Positions 45,269-53,326 of a stretch of DNA of 64,000 nucleotides are shown here, piece after piece (position 1 is the first letter of the stretch; every line of letters starts with the position of its first letter). This stretch comes from Dyadobacter endophyticus (GTDB taxonomy: Bacteria > Bacteroidota > Bacteroidia > Cytophagales > Spirosomataceae), in assembly GCF_014641595.1 (NCBI RefSeq), contig NZ_BMIA01000005.1:62001-126000 (forward strand), read 5' to 3'. The notes beneath the pieces were generated by a model. It had not been told where the DNA came from, did not search any database, and saw nothing but the letters and a program-made list of their open reading frames with translations. The translations under genes and the position numbers were made by a program.

Positions 45269-46516
45269 CTAATGCTCCGCAACTGAGATCACCTTAGACA
45301 AAATTATTTTTCCCTGGCGGTCTTTTACGAGCAAACTATACTTTCCAGGATAAAGAATGAGTGCTTTTTCTTCCGTTGTTCTCACTTCTATTACGTCTGC
45401 CGGAACTGCTTCATTTTTGTCCTCCGAGAAGTTGTATGCAAAAACCAGGCAGGGCGTTGGCAAATGACTTTTTATGGGATCAAGCATATAGTACTTTTTA
45501 CTACCGTCCATTGTCAGCCATTCAGGTCGGCCATACTTGTAGGTAGTTTTAGGGTGGAATAACCTTGCATCAACCCTTTTTGGCCTGTTGAGTGGCCCAT
45601 AAAACAAAGTGCTATCGTCATAGGCGTAGAATGCCGGCTTGGATGCATTTACGAGCTCGCGATAAGGATTTTCTTTGGTGGAATGAAAATGCTCCATCAT
45701 AATCTCCTGATCTATGGTAAACGGATCAATTCCCGTTATTTCTCTAAGACGTCCCGCCATGGCTTTTCCCCAATCGCCCACGGCCGAGTCCTCCCGGATA
45801 TGGTCATAGCCCGCATGAACCAAAATCCTCGCATCCGGATCAGCTTTAAACACCTCACCAATATTTTCCGCCTGGTGGATCTCCCTGCGAAGGCCATCGG
45901 CATCCGTCGTGTCCTCATAAGCAACCAGCCGATATCCAATTCTTAAAGCGCTTCTTATCAGCTCTCCATACTGTGGCTCGATCGAATACCATCCGCTGTT
46001 TAAAACCGGATACTTTCGATGGTTCAAATTCGCATCTTTGACATTGAGCGTTTCCACACACAGATACCTGTAACCTCGCTCATATAGAGGTTGCAAAAGC
46101 GATTGGGTAAAGACGCGATGTTGAGCGTTGTGATGCGCCTCATTGACAATGATTGCTCTGTTGTCCTTCGCGATCCTGCTAATGTGCTGGCGGGCGTCGA
46201 TTTCCGACAAAGTTTTAAACGAAGCGCTATCCGACGGGCTAAGCTTGTTAAATGGCTGGCTGATTTTGTCCATATAAAACAAGGCATTCTGGTAGTCACC
46301 GATAAAGGAAAATTGAAGTGCAGCCAGATTCAACTGAGCGCGGGAGCTGTCTTTTCTGGCACTGGCCAGAATCTCATCGGTAAAAAAGTAACCTTTTACC
46401 TCACCGGGAGTCTGTGATTTTACATCCAAAGCAGCAAATAAAAATAGCAGCAAAACGAAATTACCTAAAATAGATCTCCCGGCATTTTGAATTCTAACAC
46501 TAACTTTCTTACACAT
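45269..46516 (-). CDS. Secreted EreA/ChaN/Tiki-like fold protein of RiPP operon B
   Basis: About 415 residues from the ATG at 46516 (an ATG at 46531 is also in frame). The N-terminal hydrophobic stretch LLLFLFAALDVKSQ is a signal peptide. The core has IIVNEAHHNAQHRVF and CVETLN (Glu/His-rich metal-site strands), GYRLVAYED, VHAGYDHIRED and a C-terminal beta-sandwich ending in a carbohydrate-binding- or T9SS-like tail (KYSLLVKDRQGKIILSK). The pattern resembles the erythromycin esterase/ChaN/Tiki superfamily of hydrolases and heme-binding proteins. It may be a periplasmic processing protease or immunity factor for the peptide. Function is uncertain. Confidence 0.6.
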   Translation of the reverse strand: MCKKVSVRIQNAGRSILGNFVLLLFLFAALDVKSQTPGEVKGYFFTDEILASARKDSSRAQLNLAALQFSFIGDYQNALFYMDKISQPFNKLSPSDSASFKTLSEIDARQHISRIAKDNRAIIVNEAHHNAQHRVFTQSLLQPLYERGYRYLCVETLNVKDANLNHRKYPVLNSGWYSIEPQYGELIRSALRIGYRLVAYEDTTDADGLRREIHQAENIGEVFKADPDARILVHAGYDHIREDSAVGDWGKAMAGRLREITGIDPFTIDQEIMMEHFHSTKENPYRELVNASKPAFYAYDDSTLFYGPLNRPKRVDARLFHPKTTYKYGRPEWLTMDGSKKYYMLDPIKSHLPTPCLVFAYNFSEDKNEAVPADVIEVRTTEEKALILYPGKYSLLVKDRQGKIILSKVISVAEH

Positions 46517-46553
46517 TTTAATTAAGATCATGATTCGTTCGCTCCTGCATTAA

Positions 46554-47549
46554 CTATTCGCGAATCCATATGTTACAAGCGTATTTAATGCCATTGGTTA
46601 TGGGAAGTCCGGCATGTAAAGAAAATCGGTCGATATCGCCATTAGAGTCGAAATTATGAAATAAAACAGCCCTTCCCAGTTTAGGGGTGACCGAAACGTC
46701 CAATTCCGGGAAAAATGTATGTCCGCCCATAAAGTCATCGTTAAGATATACCAGTATTGTATAGAGGCGCCTAAGATCCTTATCAACGTCAAAATGTGTC
46801 TTAAACTGTTGACCGTTCGAATACGACACGCATTGCAGGTTCTCAATACTCCCATAACAAAGATCGCCCAACAATCCTTTTACCCTCGACCTAATTTTCG
46901 AGTTCAACTCTTCCGGCAAGTCTACAAGTGAAGCCGAATAGCTGGTGCGATGATTTGATAGGACGTTAGCACCGTTTACAACTATTTCACTTCTCCCCAT
47001 CCTCTCTTCCGCGTGAGAAATAATTGCGTCACAATCCGTAGGATCCAAAAACCCATCGATCACTCTAAATTTAGATTTAAGATAGCATTCAACCTCCGAC
47101 GCCACCAAGGCAGTACCGGTATCAAACAAAGGATCGACGACTGAATTGCTACCATCTATCAAAAGTGCAACACCTTTCCATCTTTTGAATAAATCATCTC
47201 TGCTCTCAGTGACAATACCTTTGTTTGGGTGATAATAGCATACAATTTCCTCCGAAAAATCCGTTAAAACGGCAAAACTGGTGTTTTCAACATCTTCCTC
47301 TAAATAAATCAATATGGGAGGATCAAGAGAGGCAAGACTATCCCCCTTTACTTTTATCGCCATGGAATAGATATTCCAGGAACGAAAAGCATCGATAATT
47401 TCAGACAGCGAAATATTCGGATAATTGTCGTATTGAGCAAATGCACTTTTTACCGCGGCCTGCGGAATCTTTATTTGAAGAATGTTAAACAGCCGGTCTA
47501 TACAACGGACAGTTCCGGCGGTGTGCAAAATTTCTGTCTTATTGCTCAT
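46554..47549 (-). CDS. C39-like domain fused to prolyl-4-hydroxylase-type 2OG-Fe(II) oxygenase
   Basis: 331 residues from the ATG at 47549, which overlaps the stop of the upstream SPASM gene by 11 bp; a longer frame to 47675 lies inside that gene. Residues 1-135 look like a C39 peptidase-type domain, but the catalytic His is replaced (TSFAVL where HFVVL is expected), so it is probably inactive. Residues 160-331 form a P4H-type domain with HFD (His252, Asp254), distal His312 in SLHAGLP and 2-oxoglutarate Lys322 in GIKYACN; all key residues are present. Inference: the C39-like part binds the leader and the oxygenase hydroxylates the Pro-rich core of precursor B. Confidence 0.82.
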   Translation of the reverse strand: MSNKTEILHTAGTVRCIDRLFNILQIKIPQAAVKSAFAQYDNYPNISLSEIIDAFRSWNIYSMAIKVKGDSLASLDPPILIYLEEDVENTSFAVLTDFSEEIVCYYHPNKGIVTESRDDLFKRWKGVALLIDGSNSVVDPLFDTGTALVASEVECYLKSKFRVIDGFLDPTDCDAIISHAEERMGRSEIVVNGANVLSNHRTSYSASLVDLPEELNSKIRSRVKGLLGDLCYGSIENLQCVSYSNGQQFKTHFDVDKDLRRLYTILVYLNDDFMGGHTFFPELDVSVTPKLGRAVLFHNFDSNGDIDRFSLHAGLPITNGIKYACNIWIRE

Positions 47550-48564
47550 ATGAATACGAATTTGCGATCCAGGTTGCCTGATAAGGATTGTATTTGCATT
47601 TAGCTGGTTTCGAAAACATGTCACTGTCATTGCTAGTGATAGCTCTGCAATCAGTACATATATACCTGAATTCACAGTCCCTGCATGTGTCTATGGAATC
47701 CTTGCTGATCGACCACCATTTTCTAAAATCGCTCTCGCAAATAACTTCTGTCAGCGAGGTGCTGCCGGCCTTTCCAAAACTTTTTCCGAATGCAGGACAG
47801 TTTTTAATGTGCCCATCTGCATCGATACTAATCTTGCGGTTAAGGCAATTATTATAGTGCATGCTCTCAGTGAACATTTGTATATTGGAAGCAAATCGCC
47901 CGGGATTCACATTACCGCAAAACGAGTGGTCACTTATCGCGGTATTAATCCAAACAATCGGAATTTTCGTGCGACTAGCCATGTGCGCCTCAGCATAAGG
48001 TGATGAATGAATGTAAATCGAGCTAACACGCTGGTGCGTATGTACAATCTCTTCCAACGCCGCGAGTTCCAGTCCTTCGGAAAATTTGAGAAGTATTTCA
48101 ATAGTCCTGAGCCTGCAATTCTGAAATGACCGAAGAATCGAATATAGCTCATCCAACGATAAAGAGCTATATGATCTCAACTGAATAGCAGCACATCCAA
48201 CCTTGTCGAGCTCCATAGCGATCCAATCAAAATCGTGGATTGAGTGTTCATTCATATCCACTATCGCATTGGTTATTTGAGAGGGACTTTCCCAATCATA
48301 AGCGATTGGCGGGTACAGGTAAGGTTCATCTGTCCAAAAACCTAAGTCATTCTCAATTAAAAAATGAAAGTACTCATCTATTGTTTCATCAACTTCATGT
48401 TCATAGTAAGCCTTGATATCAGGTAATGATTTGTCGGCATGGACAGTCAGGATTTCAAAAAGCGCCTTCGGAATCAGGTATGGTCTATTTCTCTGTAAAT
48501 CACAAATCACACTTCGTCTTGCTCCGTCAACCGGCACACAACAAGCATACAAGAGAAATACCAT
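47539..48564 (-). CDS. gwsS: SPASM-domain maturase, grasp-with-spasm system (GwsS)
   Basis: 341 residues matching the SPASM partner of grasp-with-spasm systems. The N-terminal half is radical-SAM-barrel-like but has no CxxxCxxC motif, as is usual for this family. The C-terminal SPASM region has NCPAFGKSFG, then CRDCEFRYICTDCR and KPAKCKYNPYQATW. It probably assists the ATP-grasp ligase in making side-chain ester or amide crosslinks in precursor B, perhaps by binding the peptide. It precedes the hydroxylase fusion with an 11-bp overlap. Confidence 0.87.
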   Translation of the reverse strand: MVFLLYACCVPVDGARRSVICDLQRNRPYLIPKALFEILTVHADKSLPDIKAYYEHEVDETIDEYFHFLIENDLGFWTDEPYLYPPIAYDWESPSQITNAIVDMNEHSIHDFDWIAMELDKVGCAAIQLRSYSSLSLDELYSILRSFQNCRLRTIEILLKFSEGLELAALEEIVHTHQRVSSIYIHSSPYAEAHMASRTKIPIVWINTAISDHSFCGNVNPGRFASNIQMFTESMHYNNCLNRKISIDADGHIKNCPAFGKSFGKAGSTSLTEVICESDFRKWWSISKDSIDTCRDCEFRYICTDCRAITSNDSDMFSKPAKCKYNPYQATWIANSYSYEQ

Positions 48565-48570
48565 AAGCGA

Positions 48571-48780
48571 TTAAGGAATGATGGTGGAAATCGGTTTATA
48601 GAAGTCATGGCATCTATACTGGCCCGCATTGTGGAAGGTACTCTCAGCAATTCTGGCTACATGTGCTCCTTCTTGCTTATGTTCAGTTATCTTGCCGAAT
48701 TGAACGGGGAATTCTGATAAAAGGCTGACTGACAACATCGCCATGAAATCTGTTGACGGTTGATCTTTATTTTCGTTCAT
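48571..48780 (-). CDS. Small 69-residue protein in the grasp-with-spasm operon
   Basis: Starts MNENKDQPSTDFMAML and overlaps the end of the ATP-grasp gene by 14 bp; the SPASM gene begins 6 bp after its stop. This tight packing argues for a real gene. The sequence has no GG leader and no recognised domain. It could be a leader-binding (RRE-like) adaptor, a second precursor, or a maturation scaffold. None of these can be chosen from sequence. Confidence 0.6.
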   Translation of the reverse strand: MNENKDQPSTDFMAMLSVSLLSEFPVQFGKITEHKQEGAHVARIAESTFHNAGQYRCHDFYKPISTIIP

Positions 48781-49753
48781 GAGCTTGTTTAATCAGGTAT
48801 TGTGCAACTTTCCTTTCAAGATGATAATTACAAGGATATGATACCATAGAGAATTGCCCAACCGGATTTACCTCAAGAAAATTGTAGTTTCCCTTTTTAT
48901 CTCTGACCAGGTCTATGGAGCCGCAGTTCATATCTAACCTTTTCATTAGCGCTGTCAACAAGTTCTTAATTTGAGCCGGCAGATTGTAGGGGACACATCT
49001 GTTAGGCCTTCGTGTGTTGTATTGCCGAAAATCGATCTCAGTTTGTCTATCACCTTGTGAGAAGATCGCCATAGCATGAAAATCTCCATCCAAGTAAAAA
49101 ATGCGTAGTTCATATTGCTTGTCGATTTTTGATTGAAACAAGGATGGGTAAAAGTGTTCTTCCAGGCTATCGATGTCCTTGTCGGTAATTTCAACGGTAT
49201 AATTTGAGAATGTTCTGTTTTCAGATCTAAAAAATGTGGTATCACCAATTGATTTAGAAATAATCCCCGAATGCTTTCGATGAAACGCCCGAAGTTCGAC
49301 TTTGGTCTGACAAATGAGCGTTTCAGGTATTTTCAGCCCTACGAGTGATGCCTGGGTAAGCACAAAGATCTTGTTGTGTGTCAGGTCAGAAGGTTTATTT
49401 AGCCAATTGCGTTTACTTATACCTGCAAAGAAGGAAGCACTAAGTGCATTGAACTCTGAAACCAGGTATCTATAAGCATCGTATTCTATGGAATTCAATA
49501 AAACAGCATGGCGAAGCATGGGAGGTATCCGCCATCTTCTGAACCATACAGATTTGATATTTGAAGTTTTAAAACCCGATTCATTTGAAGTTCCGAATAT
49601 TGCTTTTCCATTACCAGATATATTGACTACCAGCCCATTGCTAACCAAATCCTCTCCATTTATTCTTTGAAAGTCCGCACCGAAAAAGGATATCCAGTCA
49701 ATAACCAAATTAGTACTTTCTTCACAATTCCTTTCGCTTAAAAGAAGTATCAT
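48767..49753 (-). CDS. gwsG: ATP-grasp peptide maturase, grasp-with-spasm system (GwsG)
   Basis: 328 residues from the ATG at 49753 (MILLLSERNCEEST, the usual family start); an ATG at 49792 adds 13 unlikely residues. ATP-grasp ligase related to graspetide synthetases such as MdnC. Signatures are SVWFRRW near residue 68, ISKSIGDTTFF, YELRIFYLDGDFHAMAI and the metal-binding end GSIDLV...NFLEVNPVGQF. These enzymes phosphorylate Asp/Glu side chains of the peptide and join them to Ser, Thr or Lys. It follows precursor B. Confidence 0.9.
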   Translation of the reverse strand: MILLLSERNCEESTNLVIDWISFFGADFQRINGEDLVSNGLVVNISGNGKAIFGTSNESGFKTSNIKSVWFRRWRIPPMLRHAVLLNSIEYDAYRYLVSEFNALSASFFAGISKRNWLNKPSDLTHNKIFVLTQASLVGLKIPETLICQTKVELRAFHRKHSGIISKSIGDTTFFRSENRTFSNYTVEITDKDIDSLEEHFYPSLFQSKIDKQYELRIFYLDGDFHAMAIFSQGDRQTEIDFRQYNTRRPNRCVPYNLPAQIKNLLTALMKRLDMNCGSIDLVRDKKGNYNFLEVNPVGQFSMVSYPCNYHLERKVAQYLIKQAHERK

Positions 49754-49834
49754 TTGAAATAATGGATACATTGAAAGACCTAAGTCTTTCAATGTATCGC
49801 CATGTTATTGTTAGTCTCTTACCGATTATTGAAA

Positions 49835-50032
49835 CTATACTTCTCTTGGAGGAGGAGTATCTTCCGCAGTCGTCGTATCAGTTTGAGTTGTTCCTGTACT
49901 TGGATTGTAGGTTGGCATACTACTGCTAGTCGGTCCGTCTGCTCCAATAATTTTAGAAAGTTGCGTCTCTTCAAGCGGCTCAAACAATCCACTATCCAGC
50001 TTTTCAAATTTTGTTTTAAAAGAGTTTTGCAT
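49835..50032 (-). CDS. gwsA: RiPP precursor peptide B, grasp-with-spasm type (65 residues)
   Basis: Starts MQNSFKTKFEKLDSGLFEPL, a charged helical leader, then LSKIIGA with a likely C39-type cleavage after Gly30-Ala31. The 34-residue core has 14 Ser/Thr, 5 Asp/Glu and 6 Pro (34, 40, 44, 60, 61, 62), including TTQTDTTTAED and TPPP. Thr/Ser with Asp/Glu are the reactive groups for an ATP-grasp ligase; the prolines suit the prolyl-hydroxylase-like enzyme of the operon. It lies 81 bp upstream of gwsG. Confidence 0.82.
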   Translation of the reverse strand: MQNSFKTKFEKLDSGLFEPLEETQLSKIIGADGPTSSSMPTYNPSTGTTQTDTTTAEDTPPPREV

Positions 50033-50388
50033 AGGAATAATTTATTTAAGTTAACATCTGGCAAGGATAATTTGTTTTTTACAAAATTCCAATAATTAGT
50101 ATGAGATTTAAATTGAATTTTTATTAATAATTAAAATGAGCATACGTTAAGAATAGTTTCTTACATAGAAGATTTTATTATGGCCGCATAAAATCGAGCT
50201 GTCTGAACAGTTTTCACTCAGATGCATAAATAGATTTTTACGAGGTATGTCGTAAAATCTTCGGTGAACCATCGACATCAATTGTCTGGTTAGCCGGAAA
50301 TCTTACAACCCTCGACGGGCTCTCCAATGATCGCATAATCGCTCCGGCGTTGGAAATTCCGGCGAAACAGAGACAGCTCAATACACAC
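50033..50388. other. Intergenic region between mobilization genes and RiPP operon B
   Basis: About 355 A/T-rich bp. It contains the putative mob-operon terminator (50232-50259) and must hold the gwsA promoter. No further gene or clear TAnnTTTG element was found. Confidence 0.5.
50232..50259 (-). terminator. Putative terminator after the mobilization operon
   Basis: AGATTTTTACGA and TCGTAAAATCT pair across a 6-nt loop with one bulged T. It lies 130 bp downstream of the last mob gene and separates it from gwsA. The T-run after the stem is weak. Confidence 0.4.
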
Positions 50389-50928
50389 TTAACGCTTTTT
50401 GTGCCTACTATTACTCGCCTTCTTTAATTCGGGATCCGGCGATTCCCACGCATGCCGAAGTGATTCTACCGAGGGTTCAGCTGCTTGGTCGAAGGCTTTA
50501 TCAATCATGCTCGTTAGACGAGGAAATAACTGTTGAGCCACTTCATACCTTGCCGCTGTTCGACGAACCTGTTCAATTTCCTTATTGGAACATATTGCTA
50601 TCGTAAGCGAAGAAACGGTAGTACAAAGCAGTACCGCTAATGAAACGAAATAGCTTTTAGCCTTGAAATCGAATGTGGCTGGCTTGGGATTTTCCAGAGC
50701 AGATGATAATGCGTCAAGGCTCTTTCGAATACCAACTAGCTCAGAAAGCATCAAGTTACCTGACGGTATTTTTGCCACGCTGGCCTGAATCTCTGCCAGC
50801 ATTTGGCGCGCTAAATCATCGACCGGCACTTTCGCATCAATCAACAGGCTTTCCAGCACTGAGATCTTTTTTACAAGGATAGCCAGTACCTGCTCGAAGC
50901 CATCGAATTTATCTTCAATATCTTTCAT
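50389..50928 (-). CDS. Membrane-anchored mobilization-associated protein
   Basis: 179 residues with an N-terminal coiled-coil-like region, a single transmembrane helix at about residues 92-110 (SLAVLLCTTVSSLTIAIC) and a basic tail (NSRHKKR). Its start overlaps the relaxase stop by 4 bp. Proteins of this layout commonly follow the relaxase gene in Bacteroidota mobilizable elements, possibly docking the relaxosome at the membrane. No conserved domain is recognised. Confidence 0.7.
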   Translation of the reverse strand: MKDIEDKFDGFEQVLAILVKKISVLESLLIDAKVPVDDLARQMLAEIQASVAKIPSGNLMLSELVGIRKSLDALSSALENPKPATFDFKAKSYFVSLAVLLCTTVSSLTIAICSNKEIEQVRRTAARYEVAQQLFPRLTSMIDKAFDQAAEPSVESLRHAWESPDPELKKASNSRHKKR

Positions 50929-51863
50929 AAATGTAGTCCTCTCGATTTTTTGCGTTTTTGTTTTGTTTTAAGGTTGGGGTTGATTGTGTCATGCTGATTT
51001 ACCGGATCCATCAAGTCTTTCAGTAAGTTTTCCTTCGGATAGTTCGGCAAACCATATCGGTGAGTTAGCATTTTTTCTTGGGCCGGTGGTGGTGTCCCGC
51101 GCTCCCACATCCGACGCCTCACCAACATCTGTTGCTGAAAATTTTCCCGCAGCTTTCTATCAAGTGCCAGAAAACTCATGCTTCGGTCCACTTTTGAGCC
51201 CTTCAACACCGTTCCATCCTTCTGGAAGCTGATACCTTCAATCTGATCGGAACCAGACTTGTATTTGTAGATGAGGGCAATTCCGCTCGATGAAAGCTCC
51301 CCTTCCAATTGTTTCCAATTCACTGCCGATCTGCTTGCCATCTTGATCCGATCTGCCAGCTCATAACGCGTTTTATCAATCCCTTTAAGCCTCGCTCGGT
51401 TAACCAGCATTTTTCCTTTGCCTATGTAGTAGCCATATTTCAGGGTCATCTCCTTGCAAACCTTCTGATTCATTCGCTTCTGAAAGCGGTCCGAAATAGA
51501 TTTACCAGCATTATCAACCCGGTTGTAGAGAATATGAATATGTGGCTGATTTGTATCGCGATGTTCAACGACCAAATATTGGGTGTTTTGGATTTTCATT
51601 TTGGCCATATATTCGGCAGCCCTCTCTACCATGACTTTTTGTGAGAGCTTATCCTTGTCAAACGAACTCCAACTCAGCACCAGGTGACCGACAGCCTTGC
51701 CCAGCTCGGGATTCATCTGGCGCTGAGCATTGAAGTCATGGATAGCTGACTTTACATCCTGGGTCCTGACTCCTTCGCCATGAAGCACGATAGCCTGCTC
51801 TTTCTGCATGACATACCTGACGGCCCCTCCGAAACTTGATCCTATCATTATCTTACCGATCAT
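50925..51863 (-). CDS. Relaxase/mobilization nuclease (MobA, MOB-P type)
   Basis: 312 residues. Motifs are GGAVRYVMQKE, the nucleophile region with Tyr21 in this segment or Tyr89, and the metal-binding HRDTNQPHIHILYNRVD (histidine triad, about residues 100-116). It nicks oriT and leads strand transfer. It overlaps the MobC-like gene by 11 bp. Shorter than many Mob relaxases but with an uninterrupted frame ending RKKSRGLHL. Confidence 0.9.
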   Translation of the reverse strand: MIGKIMIGSSFGGAVRYVMQKEQAIVLHGEGVRTQDVKSAIHDFNAQRQMNPELGKAVGHLVLSWSSFDKDKLSQKVMVERAAEYMAKMKIQNTQYLVVEHRDTNQPHIHILYNRVDNAGKSISDRFQKRMNQKVCKEMTLKYGYYIGKGKMLVNRARLKGIDKTRYELADRIKMASRSAVNWKQLEGELSSSGIALIYKYKSGSDQIEGISFQKDGTVLKGSKVDRSMSFLALDRKLRENFQQQMLVRRRMWERGTPPPAQEKMLTHRYGLPNYPKENLLKDLMDPVNQHDTINPNLKTKQKRKKSRGLHL

Positions 51864-52230
51864 CGTTGGCTAGTCTTTTGAGTAAATGATCAATGTCTGA
51901 TAGAAGCTGTGCAGCCTTTTTTGTCTCGTGCAGCAGTCCCTGCATGTTCGTAAACCTGAGCAGCTGGTTTAGGTTATTAGCCAGGCCAGCCAGCATTCTG
52001 ACGAACCCGGCTTCCTCTGCGGAGAGCCGCGCAACAACCCTGGCTTTCCTGGCCGCTTGCCTCAACCAGGTGCTTGGTCTAAGGCCTGCGTCCTTGGCTT
52101 TCGACTCGATTAAAAACCGCTCAGTTTCCGAAAGTCGGACCATTAGTTGCGCGTTTCGTTTGACCTTCTTGGGCGGCCTTCCGCCTTTGGATTTGTGTGA
52201 ATTTTGCTCCATGCTTTCTACCACTTTCAT
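51853..52230 (-). CDS. MobC-like relaxosome accessory protein
   Basis: About 125 residues from the ATG at 52230; ATGs at 52269 and 52212 are alternatives. It begins near GGRPPKKVKRNAQLMVRLS and continues with a ribbon-helix-helix/MobC segment (ETERFLIESKAKDAGLRPST, LRQAARKA) and a C-terminal NNLNQLLRF motif typical of bacterial mobilization proteins. It binds oriT and helps the relaxase. The open frame to 52428 runs through a structured non-coding stretch and is not used. Confidence 0.82.
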   Translation of the reverse strand: MKVVESMEQNSHKSKGGRPPKKVKRNAQLMVRLSETERFLIESKAKDAGLRPSTWLRQAARKARVVARLSAEEAGFVRMLAGLANNLNQLLRFTNMQGLLHETKKAAQLLSDIDHLLKRLANDDR

Positions 52231-52279
52231 TTCGTTTACAGAGTCTGTTGAATACCCTTTTGCGACCATCGGGAGTAAA

Positions 52280-52341
52280 AGCAAGTTTGAGTTCCGGTGC
52301 GGCCGGAACGAGTTTTTGCGAAGCGAAAACACAAACTTGCT
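52280..52341. other. Candidate oriT: nested inverted repeats
   Basis: Between primase stop and mobC start: outer repeat AGCAAGTTTG (52280-52289)/CAAACTTGCT (52332-52341), inner GTTCCGG-tgcgg-CCGGAAC (52291-52309), and GTTTTTGC-GAA-GCGAAAAC (52312-52330). Position beside mobC and relaxase genes fits an origin of transfer. Confidence 0.6.
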
Positions 52342-52354
52342 CCCTGAAAGAAAC

Positions 52355-53290
52355 TTAGAGGCCCAGCCCTCGGGACTTCTTAGGACGGTGCTGATGTTGG
52401 GGCTGCTTTTCCAGCTGCTCGCTTGCAACCAGCAGCTGGTTCAGATCCTTGTAATCCTTATAGATACCAGAGGCATCGACGCAATTGAGCCCCGCGTTCT
52501 CGAATTTTTCAAGCAGCTTTTTCCCGGCTGCATCGTGATCCGGATATAGAAATACGGTGCTGTAACCTTTGACAATGTCCACACTTCGCTCTGCCAGACT
52601 TATCGAATTGAGCACTACAAAGTCGGTCTGGATCTGCTCCTGTTTTCGAAGCGAGAGAAGCGACAAAAAATCCATAAAGCCTTCCAACACGCAGACCGAG
52701 TTATGACCATTCTCGATATGGGATATGTCCTTCGGAGATGTCGAACCCTTGAAGTAGGCATTTCTCAGCTCATAGCCGCCCGACCGGTTTTCGAAACCGG
52801 CGGCGAAATAAATCTTGTCGCCGACCCGATAGTATACCTCCTGACAGTATGATTTAGCAACGGCCAGATCGATACCGCGCGATTCCAGGTACCGGGTAAT
52901 TGCCGGATTACTGCCTAACCCCTTTAAATCGGTAATTTGGATGCCAGATTGATCGATAGTCCTGGCCGGGGTACCGCCACTATCTATATGCAAGCCAGTC
53001 GATTTTAGATCTTGCGGTTGAAATAGAAAAAGACCAGAATCCAATTTCTCCAATAACGCCTTTGTATCGCAACGAAACAAGGCTCGTCCTAAATCAATAA
53101 CATCACCCCCCTGACCATTTCCATGGTCATAATAGAGATTCAACCGCGCATTGACCTTGAACGAAGGCGATTTCTCATTCCTGAATGGAGAAAGGTACCA
53201 ATGGTCTTGTCCCCGGACATGTTGGGGGCGGATATGGCATTGTTCCAACAAGTCTACAATAGATATCTGTTTGGCTTGCTCGCAAGTCAT
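52355..53290 (-). CDS. CHC2 zinc-finger/TOPRIM DNA primase
   Basis: 311 residues. The N-terminal zinc finger region has HWYLSPFRNEKSPSFKVN and YYDHGNGQGGDVIDL, the TOPRIM core has VCVLEGFMDFLSLL and VFLYPDHDAAG. It makes RNA primers for the excised or transferred element. It is read in the same direction as the primase-helicase gene, from which an iteron-like array separates it. The last residues (KKSRGLGL) resemble the relaxase C-terminus, an amusing but likely chance likeness. Confidence 0.87.
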   Translation of the reverse strand: MTCEQAKQISIVDLLEQCHIRPQHVRGQDHWYLSPFRNEKSPSFKVNARLNLYYDHGNGQGGDVIDLGRALFRCDTKALLEKLDSGLFLFQPQDLKSTGLHIDSGGTPARTIDQSGIQITDLKGLGSNPAITRYLESRGIDLAVAKSYCQEVYYRVGDKIYFAAGFENRSGGYELRNAYFKGSTSPKDISHIENGHNSVCVLEGFMDFLSLLSLRKQEQIQTDFVVLNSISLAERSVDIVKGYSTVFLYPDHDAAGKKLLEKFENAGLNCVDASGIYKDYKDLNQLLVASEQLEKQPQHQHRPKKSRGLGL

Positions 53291-53326
53291 AATTACAGGG
53301 GCTTGAAAGTGAATAAATTGATGAAT

